A DNA stretch of 64,000 nt, taken from positions 248,001 through 312,000 of the forward strand of contig NZ_JAJSAQ010000002.1 in NCBI RefSeq assembly GCF_021729075.1, given 5' to 3'. Origin of the DNA: Microbulbifer guangxiensis. Lineage in GTDB: Bacteria > Pseudomonadota > Gammaproteobacteria > Pseudomonadales > Cellvibrionaceae. The position numbers and the translations under genes are program-made. This document shows, one piece after another, positions 1 to 8,046 of this stretch (positions within the stretch are counted from its first letter, which is position 1; each line of letters starts with the position of its first letter). The notes beneath the pieces are model-generated. The model saw nothing but the letters and a program-made list of their open reading frames with translations. It ran no database searches and was not told where the DNA came from.

Positions 1-35
1 GCTTATCACCGGGGCTCCAGTCGTCCGTCTGGCTA

Positions 36-311
36 TCACCAGAAGTACTGACCCGTCGTCATGTCCCACATCAAGCGACGTTCAGACTCTCGCTTCTTGG
101 CATACCGCATCCGAGCACGAGCACTGGCCTCCGCCGCCAGCTGTCGCTGAGCGGTCTTGTTGCTGACCGACTGCTTCAAGCTCAGGTGTTCGGTCTCCAC
201 AAGCCCCTCAAAGTGCCCACTGATGGCCTGCGCCCCGACCGTCTCCAGACGCTGTCCGATCCACCGAGCAAAAGAGAGTGATAGTTGGCCATACGGCTGT
301 GTCTTGCCGCA
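36..311 (-). pseudogene. Unidentified ORF remnant beside the rnpB-associated element
   Basis: An open frame of 91 codons runs from directly after a TGA (312-314) to a TGA at 36-38, without an ATG or a convincing ribosome site, so it looks like the tail of a longer lost gene. The translation is hydrophilic and charged, with a helical Ala/Arg/Lys-rich stretch (AEASARARMRYAKKRES) and an ending in TTGQYFW. I do not recognise the family. It follows the integrase relic on the same strand and is probably cargo or residue of the same element. It could also be chance open frame in decayed DNA. Confidence 0.3.
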
Positions 312-322
312 TCACTAATTGA

Positions 323-600
323 TCAGATGGAGCCCCAAAGATCACGTAGCGCTCGCTGGTCGCAGCATTGGTAGATCAACTGAACCAGGGGAAGCTTCTG
401 GCCAACCAGAGCCCTGGCCTGTGATAGCGAGTCAGTCTTGAGACTCCGCTCGACCTCTCTGGGAAGGGAGGGAAACCAACCTCCGCGCATGGGTCGGAGT
501 CGGGAAGTGGAAGTAATAGGTAGCGCCGTGCAGGAGCAGGAAGCGCCGGTCGTTCTGTACCAGATTCTGTACCAAGGTCAGGCTCTCCAAGGAGGCGCAT
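323..600 (-). pseudogene. Frameshifted N-terminal relic of a tyrosine-recombinase (phage-type) integrase
   Basis: Two minus-strand frames together read like the N-terminus of an integrase with the DUF6538-type start: GATYYFHFPTPTHARRL in one frame, then REVERSLKTDSLSQARALVG in the next, ending at a TGA (323-325). The frame change lies near 455-475, so a one-base indel has broken the gene. The SAM-like and catalytic domains (R..HxxR..Y) are absent. The relic starts about 40 bases beyond the 3' end of rnpB and points away from it, the usual arrangement for an integrase next to its attachment site. Family assignment rests on pattern memory, not a search; the start is uncertain. Confidence 0.5.
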
Positions 601-640
601 GCACGCAACTCCTTGAAAAACCTGAACCTCTGGAATTTGA

Positions 641-989
<349 letters not shown>

Positions 990-995
990 CGGCGA

Positions 996-1024
996 AGAGT
1001 AATGCCGCCCCCTGGGCAATGCAA
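996..1024 (-). promoter_or_regulatory. Predicted sigma-70 promoter of rnpB
   Basis: Minus-strand -35 TTGCAT (1019-1024) and -10 TACTCT (996-1001) are separated by 17 bases. The expected start point, about seven bases further on (near 989), coincides with the 5' strand of RNase P helix P1. The seven-base tandem repeat at 1051-1106 lies just upstream. Confidence 0.7.
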
Positions 1025-1050
1025 GAAAGTTGTCGGGACAAGGCGACCAA

Positions 1051-1106
1051 CGCCCTGCGCCCTGCGCCCTGCGCCCTGCGCCCTGCGCCCTGCGCCCTGC
1101 GCCCAG
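1051..1106. repeat. Heptanucleotide tandem repeat, seven perfect copies of CGCCCTG plus one variant
   Basis: Seven identical direct copies of CGCCCTG occupy 1051-1099, followed by a variant CGCCCAG (1100-1106). The array sits 27 bases upstream of the rnpB -35 hexamer and about 110 bases upstream of the prolyl oligopeptidase promoter. It is non-coding in any gene I accept. Perfect short repeats of this kind are prone to slipped-strand copy-number change. Confidence 0.95.
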
Positions 1107-1219
1107 CAGCATGCAGGTCCAGGCAGTCCATTCACACGGCTATTCCGCCAATGGCCACACGCCATTAACAGATCCATCGCAACAGGCCGCCATCACACCG
1201 CATTCGCAGGCGATCAAAC

Positions 1220-1248
1220 TTTACACAGCGGCAGCAACTTCCTATTCT
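1220..1248 (+). promoter_or_regulatory. Predicted promoter of the prolyl oligopeptidase gene
   Basis: TTTACA (1220-1225) and TATTCT (1243-1248) are 17 bases apart, matching the sigma-70 hexamers at five and four positions. A start near 1255 would give a leader of about 55 bases. Confidence 0.5.
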
Positions 1249-1310
1249 GCCTCACCGGAAAATCGCGGCGCCAACTGCCGCTGGTATGAAATTCTACAGG
1301 CTTGGTAATC

Positions 1311-3437
1311 ATGAGAATAAAGGTTCGGAAGATCGCCTTCTCGGCCCTGGCGCTGGTCGCCGGTAATGCAGCCTGGGCTGCGCAGGATCCCTATCTGTGG
1401 CTCGAGAACGTGGATGGCGAGCGCGCCATCGAGTGGGTCAAAGAGCAGAATGCAGAGACTCACTCCAGGCTCGCCGAAGGCGAGTTGTACCAATCCCTGT
1501 ATCAGGATGCCCTGGCGGCCCTGAATGCCGAGGATCGCCTTCCGGAACTGAGCCAGAAAGGTGACTGGCTTTACGAGAATCACCACAACGAGGAACACCC
1601 TCGCGGCCTGTATCGGCGCATCAAAACTGATGCTTTCGATCGCGGCAGTGACGAATGGGAAACGGTACTGGATATCGACGCCCTGTCAGCCGCCGAAGGT
1701 AAGAAGTGGGTTCTGAATGGTATGTCCTGTGAAGACGAGGCGCAGACCCGCTGCCTGGTCCGCCTGTCACAAGGTGGCGGCGACGCCGTCGAACTGCGGG
1801 AGTTTAATGCCCGCAGCGGTGAGTTTGTCGAGAACGGCTTCTTCTCCCCCCTGGCCAAGCAGTGGGCCACCTGGATTGATGCTGACCATCTGCTGATCAC
1901 CACTGCCGGTGGCGCACAGGGCGCTACCGATTCCGGCTATGCCCGCACCGCCGTGGTATGGCAGCGTGGCGAACCGCTGGCAAAGGCCCGGCAGGTAATG
2001 GAGGTCCCCAAAGATTCCGTCTGGGTACGCCCCTTTGCTGCCGGTAGCGGCGACAGCCAGGCGATCTTCCTGACCGAGGGACTGGACTTCTGGAACCAGC
2101 GTTACTTCGCCTACCGCGACGACAAAGCCATCCCCCTGCCGCTGCCCCAGAGTGCCGAGATCGAGGGCAAGCTGGGCGATAGCCTGGTGGTCAAACTGAA
2201 CCAGGACTGGCAGGTGCAAGACAAGAGCTGGCCGCTGGGCAGCCTTGTACTGGTCAAACTGGATTCCCTGCTGGCTGGCAAACCCCAGGTTGCCTCACTG
2301 GTGGTGCCCTCTGACAGCCAGGTGGTGGACTCGGTGTCGGTCACGGCGGCCGGGGTGCTGGTGACACTGTTGGAGGATGTGAAGGGCCGTGCCTACTTCT
2401 ACCGCAAGGGTAAGGATGACTTCACCCGCGAGCCGATCGCCGTGCCGGACAACGGCCAGCTGGCGATCGCCAGCTACGACGAGCAGACCGGCGATGCCTA
2501 CCTGCGCTGGGAGAACTTCGTGACCCCGCCCACGCTGTATCGTTATCACGCGGGCGAGGACCGGCTGGAGCAGGTGATGGTACAGTCACCGACATTCGAT
2601 GGCAGCCGGTTCAAGATCGAGCAGTACTTCGCGGAGTCCCGTGACGGCACCCGGGTGCCCTACTTCGCCATCATGGCGAAGGATATCGAGCTGGACGCCA
2701 ACAACCCCACGCACATTTTCTCATACGGCGGCTTCCGCAATGCCCTGCTGCCGTCCTACTCGGGTTCTTATGAGCCGCTCAACGGCGCCTACGGAAAGCT
2801 GTGGCTGGAGCGCGGTGGAGTCTACGTCCTGGCCAATATCCGCGGTGGAGGCGAGTACGGCCCGGCCTGGCATGCGGCGGCCCTGCGCGAGAACCGGGTG
2901 AAGTCCTACGAGGACTTTGCCGCGGTGGCAGAAGACCTGATCGAGCGTCGCATTACCCGTCCCCAGCGTCTCAGCATTGAGGGACGGAGCAACGGCGGCC
3001 TGCTGGTGGGGGCGAGCATGACTCGTCGCCCGGACCTGTTCAACGCGGTCATCTGCGGCGTGCCACTGCTGGATATGAAGCGCTACCACAAGCTGCTGGC
3101 CGGCGCCTCCTGGATGGGGGAATACGGTGACCCGGATACTGCCGACTGGGAGTTCATCAGCGAATACTCGCCCTACCAGAACCTGAAAGCGGATACCGAC
3201 TACCCGGCGGTGTTCTTCTTTACTTCAACCCGCGATGACCGCGTGCACCCGGGCCACGCTCGCAAGATGGCGGCGCGGATGAAAGCGATGGGCCAGCAGG
3301 TGGAGTATTACGAAAACCTCGAAGGTGGACACAAGGGCAGCGCCACCAACGAGCAGCTGGCCCACCGGGTTGCGCTGATGTTTACACACCTGTGGACCGC
3401 GCTGGAGCCCCAGCCCGAACAAGCAGACAAGGGCTGA
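1311..3437 (+). CDS. Secreted prolyl oligopeptidase family serine peptidase (S9A)
   Basis: Likely cleaves short peptides after proline in the periplasm or outside the cell. 708 residues, the usual length for a prolyl oligopeptidase. A signal peptide (MRIKVRKIAFSALALVAG, ending AWA) precedes QDPYLWLENVDGERA, the typical family start. A beta-propeller occupies roughly residues 70-420 and the alpha/beta-hydrolase the rest. The triad is visible: Ser560 in GRSNGGLL, Asp642 in STRDDRVHPGH and His674 in EGGHKGS. I chose ATG 1311 because it gives a clean signal peptide; a TTG at 1302 is the alternative and neither has a strong ribosome site. It is inserted between rnpB and rsmI, which are usually neighbours, so it is a lineage-specific addition. 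S9 paralogues such as oligopeptidase B are less likely because of the signal peptide. Confidence 0.93.
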   Translation: MRIKVRKIAFSALALVAGNAAWAAQDPYLWLENVDGERAIEWVKEQNAETHSRLAEGELYQSLYQDALAALNAEDRLPELSQKGDWLYENHHNEEHPRGLYRRIKTDAFDRGSDEWETVLDIDALSAAEGKKWVLNGMSCEDEAQTRCLVRLSQGGGDAVELREFNARSGEFVENGFFSPLAKQWATWIDADHLLITTAGGAQGATDSGYARTAVVWQRGEPLAKARQVMEVPKDSVWVRPFAAGSGDSQAIFLTEGLDFWNQRYFAYRDDKAIPLPLPQSAEIEGKLGDSLVVKLNQDWQVQDKSWPLGSLVLVKLDSLLAGKPQVASLVVPSDSQVVDSVSVTAAGVLVTLLEDVKGRAYFYRKGKDDFTREPIAVPDNGQLAIASYDEQTGDAYLRWENFVTPPTLYRYHAGEDRLEQVMVQSPTFDGSRFKIEQYFAESRDGTRVPYFAIMAKDIELDANNPTHIFSYGGFRNALLPSYSGSYEPLNGAYGKLWLERGGVYVLANIRGGGEYGPAWHAAALRENRVKSYEDFAAVAEDLIERRITRPQRLSIEGRSNGGLLVGASMTRRPDLFNAVICGVPLLDMKRYHKLLAGASWMGEYGDPDTADWEFISEYSPYQNLKADTDYPAVFFFTSTRDDRVHPGHARKMAARMKAMGQQVEYYENLEGGHKGSATNEQLAHRVALMFTHLWTALEPQPEQADKG

Positions 3438-3516
3438 AGCCTCTGTACTGACATGAAGTCCAGGTCTCGCGGGCCCGTCTGCGAGGCCTGACTGCCCCAA
3501 CGGCCCTCCGCACAGG

Positions 3517-4356
3517 CTAGTCGCGGGACAGGCTCCAGTTGTACAGCGCTTTCTTGCTCACCCCGGTGATCTCAGCGGCCAGGGCCGCGGCGCGTTTGGG
3601 GGGCAACTCCTTGAGCAACAGCCCCATCACCCGTGTGGCCTCGCTGTCCAGTTCACCGGCTTTCGCTTTCTCGGCCCCCCGCACCATCAGCACGATTTCC
3701 CCCCGCTGCTGGTTGCTGTCCGCCCGTACCCAGGCAGCCAGCTCGCCCAGGGGCGCCAGGTGAAAGGTCTCGAAAGCCTTGGTCAGCTCGCGGGCGATGA
3801 CCGCCTCCCGCTCTGCACCAAACACCTCGGCCATGGCGTCCAGCGTGTCAGCCACCCGATGCGGGGCCTCGTAGAAGACCAGGGTTCTCGGGTCGGCAGC
3901 CAGCGTCTGCAGCGCATTGACCCTGGTGCCCGCCTTCGCCGGCAGAAAGCCCTCAAAACTGAACCGGTCGCTGGGCAGGCCGGCCGCGCTCAGGGCGGCA
4001 ACGAAAGCGCAGGCACCGGGAATGGGGACCACCCGGATACCGCGGCTGCGGGCCTCCCGCACCAGGCGATAACCCGGATCGGAGATCAGCGGGGTACCCG
4101 CGTCGGAGATCAGGGCAATGGTACGGCCGGCCTCCAGCTGGGCCAGAAGGTCAGCGGTACGCTTGTCGTCCGAGTGGTCATGGTAGGCGACCAGGGGGGT
4201 ATTGATACTGAAGTGGGAAAAAAGTCTCTGACTGTGACGTGTGTCTTCTGCCGCCACCAGGTCGGCGGATTGTAGAACTTCGATGGCTCGCGGTACCATA
4301 TCCGCCAAATTGCCAATCGGTGTTGCGACTACATAAAGCACCTGATCCGACCCCAT
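3517..4356 (-). CDS. rsmI: 16S rRNA (cytidine-1402-2'-O)-methyltransferase
   Basis: Methylates the 2'-hydroxyl of C1402 in the decoding centre of 16S rRNA using S-adenosylmethionine. 279 residues, normal length. Family motifs are complete: PIGNLADMVPRA near the N-terminus, AAEDTRHSQRL, the glycine-rich SDAGTPLISDPGYRLV, and IPGACAFVAALSAAGLPSD. The tetrapyrrole-methylase fold is expected from these. It is divergent from lpoA with only 36 bases between the starts, the arrangement seen across gammaproteobacteria. Confidence 0.97.
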   Translation of the reverse strand: MGSDQVLYVVATPIGNLADMVPRAIEVLQSADLVAAEDTRHSQRLFSHFSINTPLVAYHDHSDDKRTADLLAQLEAGRTIALISDAGTPLISDPGYRLVREARSRGIRVVPIPGACAFVAALSAAGLPSDRFSFEGFLPAKAGTRVNALQTLAADPRTLVFYEAPHRVADTLDAMAEVFGAEREAVIARELTKAFETFHLAPLGELAAWVRADSNQQRGEIVLMVRGAEKAKAGELDSEATRVMGLLLKELPPKRAAALAAEITGVSKKALYNWSLSRD

Positions 4357-4392
4357 TGTTCACTCCGATGTAAAGAATTGCGGGAGAAGCAT

Positions 4393-6312
4393 ATGTCCGC
4401 CCAGTCCCGGCGCACGCCCCAGATATTTGCCAGAGTTGCCGCCGGCGCTCTGGCCCTGGCCCTGGCCGCCTGCCAGACGCCGGCCCCCAAGTCTGGTGCC
4501 CAGCCCCAGCTGCCGGTTACCGGCCCTGCGGCCAGCCGCGCCAGTGCCCAGCAACTGCTGCAGAGTGCACGGACCCTGCCGTCTCCCCAGCGCGACCAGC
4601 AGAGCCTGCAGGCTGCGGCCATTCTATACGACCTGGGTGAGGCTGAGGGTGCCCGCGAGGCAGTGACGCAGATCGACCCGAACCAACTCAGCGATGTGCA
4701 GTTTGCCCGCTACGCCCATGTGTACGGCAACCTCCTCGCCTCCGAGGACGAGTTCTTCCGGGCTCTTGATCTCGCGGCCTCCCCGCGCCTCGACGGCACC
4801 TGGCTGCAGCTGCCGAGTGAGACTGCCCTGCCCCTGCGGGACCTGCGCGCAGACCTCTGGGGCCTTCTCGGTGACCTGGACAGCGCCATCGCCGAGCGCC
4901 AGCAAATCGCCATGATGGCCCGGGATGCGGAGATGGTCGCCGAAAACAATGACGGATTCTGGCAACTGCTGACCCAGCTGCCGTCCAGCGAGCTGCACCT
5001 GCGCGCCGACGAAAGCAACGATCCGCTCATGCGCGGCTGGTATGAACTGGCCTTGGTCGGGCGCGACACCCAGACCGATCTCAGCTCCCAGCTGACCGCG
5101 CTCAGCCGCTGGCGCCAGCAGTGGCCACGGCACACCGCCGCCAGCACACCGCCCCAGGCCCTGCGCCTGCTGGAGCAACTGGCAGCGCAGCGAGCCGACC
5201 AGGTAGCCCTACTGCTGCCGCTGTCCGGTTCGCTGGGCAGCGCGGGACGCGCCATTCGCGACGGTTTCATGGCCGCGTACTACACGTCGCTGGAGGCCGG
5301 TGCCCCGACGCCGAAAGTGCAGGTTTACGATACCGGCACTGACCGGCCTTTTGAGCAGGTCTACCAGGAAGCCGTCGATGCCGGCGCCCAGGCCATCATC
5401 GGCCCGCTGGACAAACAGAAAGTCGCCAACCTGCTGGCTACCGAGAAGCTGCCTGTACCCACCCTCGCCCTCAATTATGCCGATGAAGGCCGCCTGACCA
5501 GTGACCTGGTGCAGTTCGGGCTGGCAATCGAGGACGAGGCGCGCCAGGTCGCCAAGCAGGCCTACCGCCAGGGCCACCGCCAGGCCATGATCCTCGCTGC
5601 CGACTCCGGCTGGGGGCAGCGCGGCGCCGACGCCTTCACCGAGCAGTTTCAGCAGCTGGGCGGCTCGGTGAGCGTTCGCCGCACCTTCCACGACCGCAGC
5701 AACTTCTCCAAGCTGGTCAGCGATACCCTGCTGATCCCGGAGAGCAAGGCCCGTGAGGCCGCCCTGCGTCGCCAGCTGGCTGCACCGCTAGAGTTTACCC
5801 CCCGCCGCCGCGGCGATGTGGACATGCTGCTCCTGCTTGCCCAGCCGGAGCAAGCCCGCCAGATCAACCCCATGCTGGCCTTCTTTTATGCCAGCGACCT
5901 GCCGGTATTTGCCACCTCCCAGGTATTTGCCGGTACGGTAAACCGGGAGCGGGACCGGGATATCAACGGCGTACGCTTTACCGCGCTGCCGTGGCTGTTT
6001 GAAGGGGAAAACCAGACCAAGCAGGCCATCGAGTCCCAGGCATCCCCGGCGCCGGCCTTCGCCAGGCTCTATGCACTGGGCGCTGATGCGTTCCGCCTGT
6101 TTCCGCGCCTGCCCATGCTGCGTCAGTTCCCGGAGCAGCGGGTACACGGCCTGACCGGTGCCCTCAGCCTGACCGCCGATGGCCGTATTGTGCGCGAACA
6201 GGTCTGGGCCAGAATCGACAAGGGAGCGCCGGTACCCGTAACCACAGCGGTAGAACCGCTGGCCGCTCCGGTAGAGAGTATCGAGCTCTCGCGCAGCAGT
6301 GAAAATCTTTAA
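4393..6312 (+). CDS. lpoA: Outer-membrane lipoprotein activator of penicillin-binding protein 1A
   Basis: Outer-membrane lipoprotein that reaches across the periplasm to stimulate peptidoglycan synthesis by PBP1A. 639 residues. The signal peptide ends in the lipobox LAAC with Cys27 as the lipid anchor. An N-terminal helical TPR-like half (about 30-260) is followed by a periplasmic-binding-protein-like C-terminal half beginning near QVALLLPLSGSLGSAGRAI, as in the family. ATG 4393 is preceded by GGGAGAAG at a good distance; an upstream TTG would lengthen the signal peptide and lacks a ribosome site. The stop overlaps the start of yraN by 14 bases, suggesting coupled translation. Confidence 0.95.
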   Translation: MSAQSRRTPQIFARVAAGALALALAACQTPAPKSGAQPQLPVTGPAASRASAQQLLQSARTLPSPQRDQQSLQAAAILYDLGEAEGAREAVTQIDPNQLSDVQFARYAHVYGNLLASEDEFFRALDLAASPRLDGTWLQLPSETALPLRDLRADLWGLLGDLDSAIAERQQIAMMARDAEMVAENNDGFWQLLTQLPSSELHLRADESNDPLMRGWYELALVGRDTQTDLSSQLTALSRWRQQWPRHTAASTPPQALRLLEQLAAQRADQVALLLPLSGSLGSAGRAIRDGFMAAYYTSLEAGAPTPKVQVYDTGTDRPFEQVYQEAVDAGAQAIIGPLDKQKVANLLATEKLPVPTLALNYADEGRLTSDLVQFGLAIEDEARQVAKQAYRQGHRQAMILAADSGWGQRGADAFTEQFQQLGGSVSVRRTFHDRSNFSKLVSDTLLIPESKAREAALRRQLAAPLEFTPRRRGDVDMLLLLAQPEQARQINPMLAFFYASDLPVFATSQVFAGTVNRERDRDINGVRFTALPWLFEGENQTKQAIESQASPAPAFARLYALGADAFRLFPRLPMLRQFPEQRVHGLTGALSLTADGRIVREQVWARIDKGAPVPVTTAVEPLAAPVESIELSRSSENL

Positions 6313-6697
6313 AGCCGGGGACAACAACACAAGTCCGGCGGCCGAGACCGGCTCCATTGGCGCACGCATGGAGGAAGTCGCGGCCAGCTATCTGGCTGCC
6401 GCAGGCATCACGGTCGTTGAGCAGAATTACCGCACCCGCTGTGGAGAAATCGACCTGGTGGCCCGGGATGGGGACTCCCTGGTTTTTGTCGAGGTGCGCT
6501 ACCGGCGCTCAGCTGCTTTCGGTGGTGCCGCCGCCAGCGTGGACCGGCGCAAGCAGCGCAAACTGCTCGCCGCGGCCGAGAGCTACCTCCAGCAGAGGCG
6601 GCTGGATTGCCCCTGCCGCTTCGATGTGGTCGCCATCGAGGGCAGCGGCGATGACCGGCAGATCCAGTGGATACAGAGCGCGTTCAATGCGCTGTGA
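6299..6697 (+). CDS. yraN: YraN/UPF0102 family nuclease-like protein
   Basis: Small protein of the UPF0102 family, which has a restriction-endonuclease-like fold; its cellular role is not established. 132 residues. The family core CGEIDLVARDGDSLVFVEVR is intact, with the Glu-x-Asp and Glu-Val-Arg residues expected of a PD-(D/E)XK-type centre. The GTG start at 6299 lies inside the lpoA reading frame; it supplies the helix with GARMEEVAASYL that the family has before NYRTRCGEIDL. An ATG at 6368 would truncate this helix. Neighbours lpoA and diaA are its standard company. Confidence 0.92.
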   Translation: MKIFKAGDNNTSPAAETGSIGARMEEVAASYLAAAGITVVEQNYRTRCGEIDLVARDGDSLVFVEVRYRRSAAFGGAAASVDRRKQRKLLAAAESYLQQRRLDCPCRFDVVAIEGSGDDRQIQWIQSAFNAL

Positions 6698-6775
6698 GAT
6701 GTAGATGTAAGCGGCCAGTTACTGGCCTGACTGATACCAATAAGCGGACCCGGAACCGCACCAGATAGGCAGGGA

Positions 6776-7366
6776 ATGGAACAGAGAGTCGTCACCCTAT
6801 TTCACCGCAGCCTCGAGGCAACCATGAACGCCGGCGAGGTGCTGGCCCCGCTGATCGCCGAGGCCAGTGACATGATCGTTCACACCCTGCTGGGCGAGAA
6901 CAAGATTCTGCTCTGCGGCAATGGCGTCAGTGGCGCTCTGGCGCAGAGTTTTGCCGCCCAGATGCAGGGCGGTTTCCAGCGGGAGCGTCCGGCACTGCCA
7001 GCCATTGCGCTGAGCAGTGACGCTGTCTCACTCGGGACTGTGGTGCGCAACCACGGCCGTGCGGAATCCTTTGCGCGGCCAGTGCGGGCCCTGGGTCAGC
7101 CCGGCGACCTGCTGGTGATCATTTCCAACGACGGTCGCGATTCCAACCTGGTGCAGGCCATGCGCGCCGCCCGCGACCGCGACATGGGCATCCTGGCACT
7201 GACCGGTGGCGATGGTGGCGACTGCGCCGCATTACTGGATATGGACGATATTGAACTGCGTGTGCCTTCTGAAGTCGCAGCAGAGGTGCACCAGGTACAC
7301 CTGTTAACCATTTTCTGCCTGTGCGATCTCATCGACAGCAGTTTGTTCGGTGGCTACGAGGACTGA
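6776..7366 (+). CDS. diaA: DiaA-like SIS-domain protein (DnaA initiator-associating factor)
   Basis: Single SIS domain of 196 residues, similar to DiaA and to phosphoheptose isomerase GmhA. DiaA binds DnaA and helps it assemble at oriC. Position between yraN and dolP is that of diaA. The usual sugar-phosphate loop CGNGGSAADAQH reads CGNGVSGALAQS here, and the second loop is IISNDGRDSN rather than the usual STSGNS type, so phospho-sugar isomerisation looks unlikely and a structural DnaA-binding role more probable (inference). The start ATG 6776 follows an AGGCAGGGA stretch. Some databases label such proteins GmhA. Confidence 0.85.
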   Translation: MEQRVVTLFHRSLEATMNAGEVLAPLIAEASDMIVHTLLGENKILLCGNGVSGALAQSFAAQMQGGFQRERPALPAIALSSDAVSLGTVVRNHGRAESFARPVRALGQPGDLLVIISNDGRDSNLVQAMRAARDRDMGILALTGGDGGDCAALLDMDDIELRVPSEVAAEVHQVHLLTIFCLCDLIDSSLFGGYED

Positions 7367-7369
7367 TAA

Positions 7370-7960
7370 ATGAACCGATTTTTGAATAAAGGCAAACAAT
7401 CCCTGCTGACCGCACTGTTCGCCTCTCTGTTACTGGGTGGCTGTGCCACTGTGCTGGAGGCCACCAATGACGGGCCCATCCAGGAGGACCCGGGCGAGCG
7501 CTCTCTGGGCACCTACCTCGATGACGAGAAGATCGAGACGGTGACCACTGTCAACATCAACAAGGCGCACCCGGACCTCAAGGCATCCAACGTCAATGTG
7601 AATGTGTTCAATGGCGTTGTGCTGCTGACCGGGCAGGTACCGAGCAACGAGCTGCGCCTGCTGGCCGGTCGTACTGCCCAACAGGTCAAGAACGTGCGCC
7701 AGGTCTTCAACGAAATCCAGGTGCGTGGCACTGTCTCACTGCTGGCCAGCAGCAGCGACGCCTGGCTGACCACCAAGGTGCGCAGCAGCCTGCTCGCCAA
7801 CAAGGAGATCGACAGCGGTCGCATCAACGTGATCACCGAAAACGGCGTCGTTTACCTGATGGGCCTGCTGACCCGCGCTGAAGCGGAGCGTGCTGCAGAC
7901 GCAACCCGCAGCATCGGCGGCGTGCAGAAAGTGGTCAAGGCGGTGGAATACATCGACTGA
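7370..7960 (+). CDS. dolP: BON-domain outer-membrane lipoprotein DolP (YraP family)
   Basis: Lipoprotein that supports outer-membrane integrity and BAM function in enterobacteria. 196 residues, with a signal peptide and lipobox LGGC (Cys25). Two BON repeats follow, about residues 50-115 and 125-195, each showing the glycine-containing core (VVLLTGQVPSNELR and VVYLMGLLTRAEAER). It starts three bases after diaA stops, so the two are probably co-transcribed and coupled. A strong bidirectional terminator follows. Confidence 0.93.
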   Translation: MNRFLNKGKQSLLTALFASLLLGGCATVLEATNDGPIQEDPGERSLGTYLDDEKIETVTTVNINKAHPDLKASNVNVNVFNGVVLLTGQVPSNELRLLAGRTAQQVKNVRQVFNEIQVRGTVSLLASSSDAWLTTKVRSSLLANKEIDSGRINVITENGVVYLMGLLTRAEAERAADATRSIGGVQKVVKAVEYID

Positions 7961-7993
7961 CAACCCGGTCGCGCCTGGCGCGACCTTCGGGCA

Positions 7994-8027
7994 CAAAAAA
8001 ACGGAGGCCGAGGCCTCCGTTTTTTAT
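7994..8027. terminator. Bidirectional intrinsic terminator between dolP and the thiolase gene
   Basis: ACGGAGGCC/GGCCTCCGT stem with a two-base loop, flanked by an A tract on the left and T6 on the right. It can end transcripts arriving from dolP (plus) and from the thiolase gene (minus). Confidence 0.92.
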
Positions 8028-8046
8028 TGCTGCTTCAGATCGAGCA

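Noticed and set aside
6698..6775. Small inverted repeat GGCCAGT/ACTGGCC between yraN and diaA
   Set aside because: Short stem without a T tract inside a co-directional cluster; not enough to call a terminator or site.
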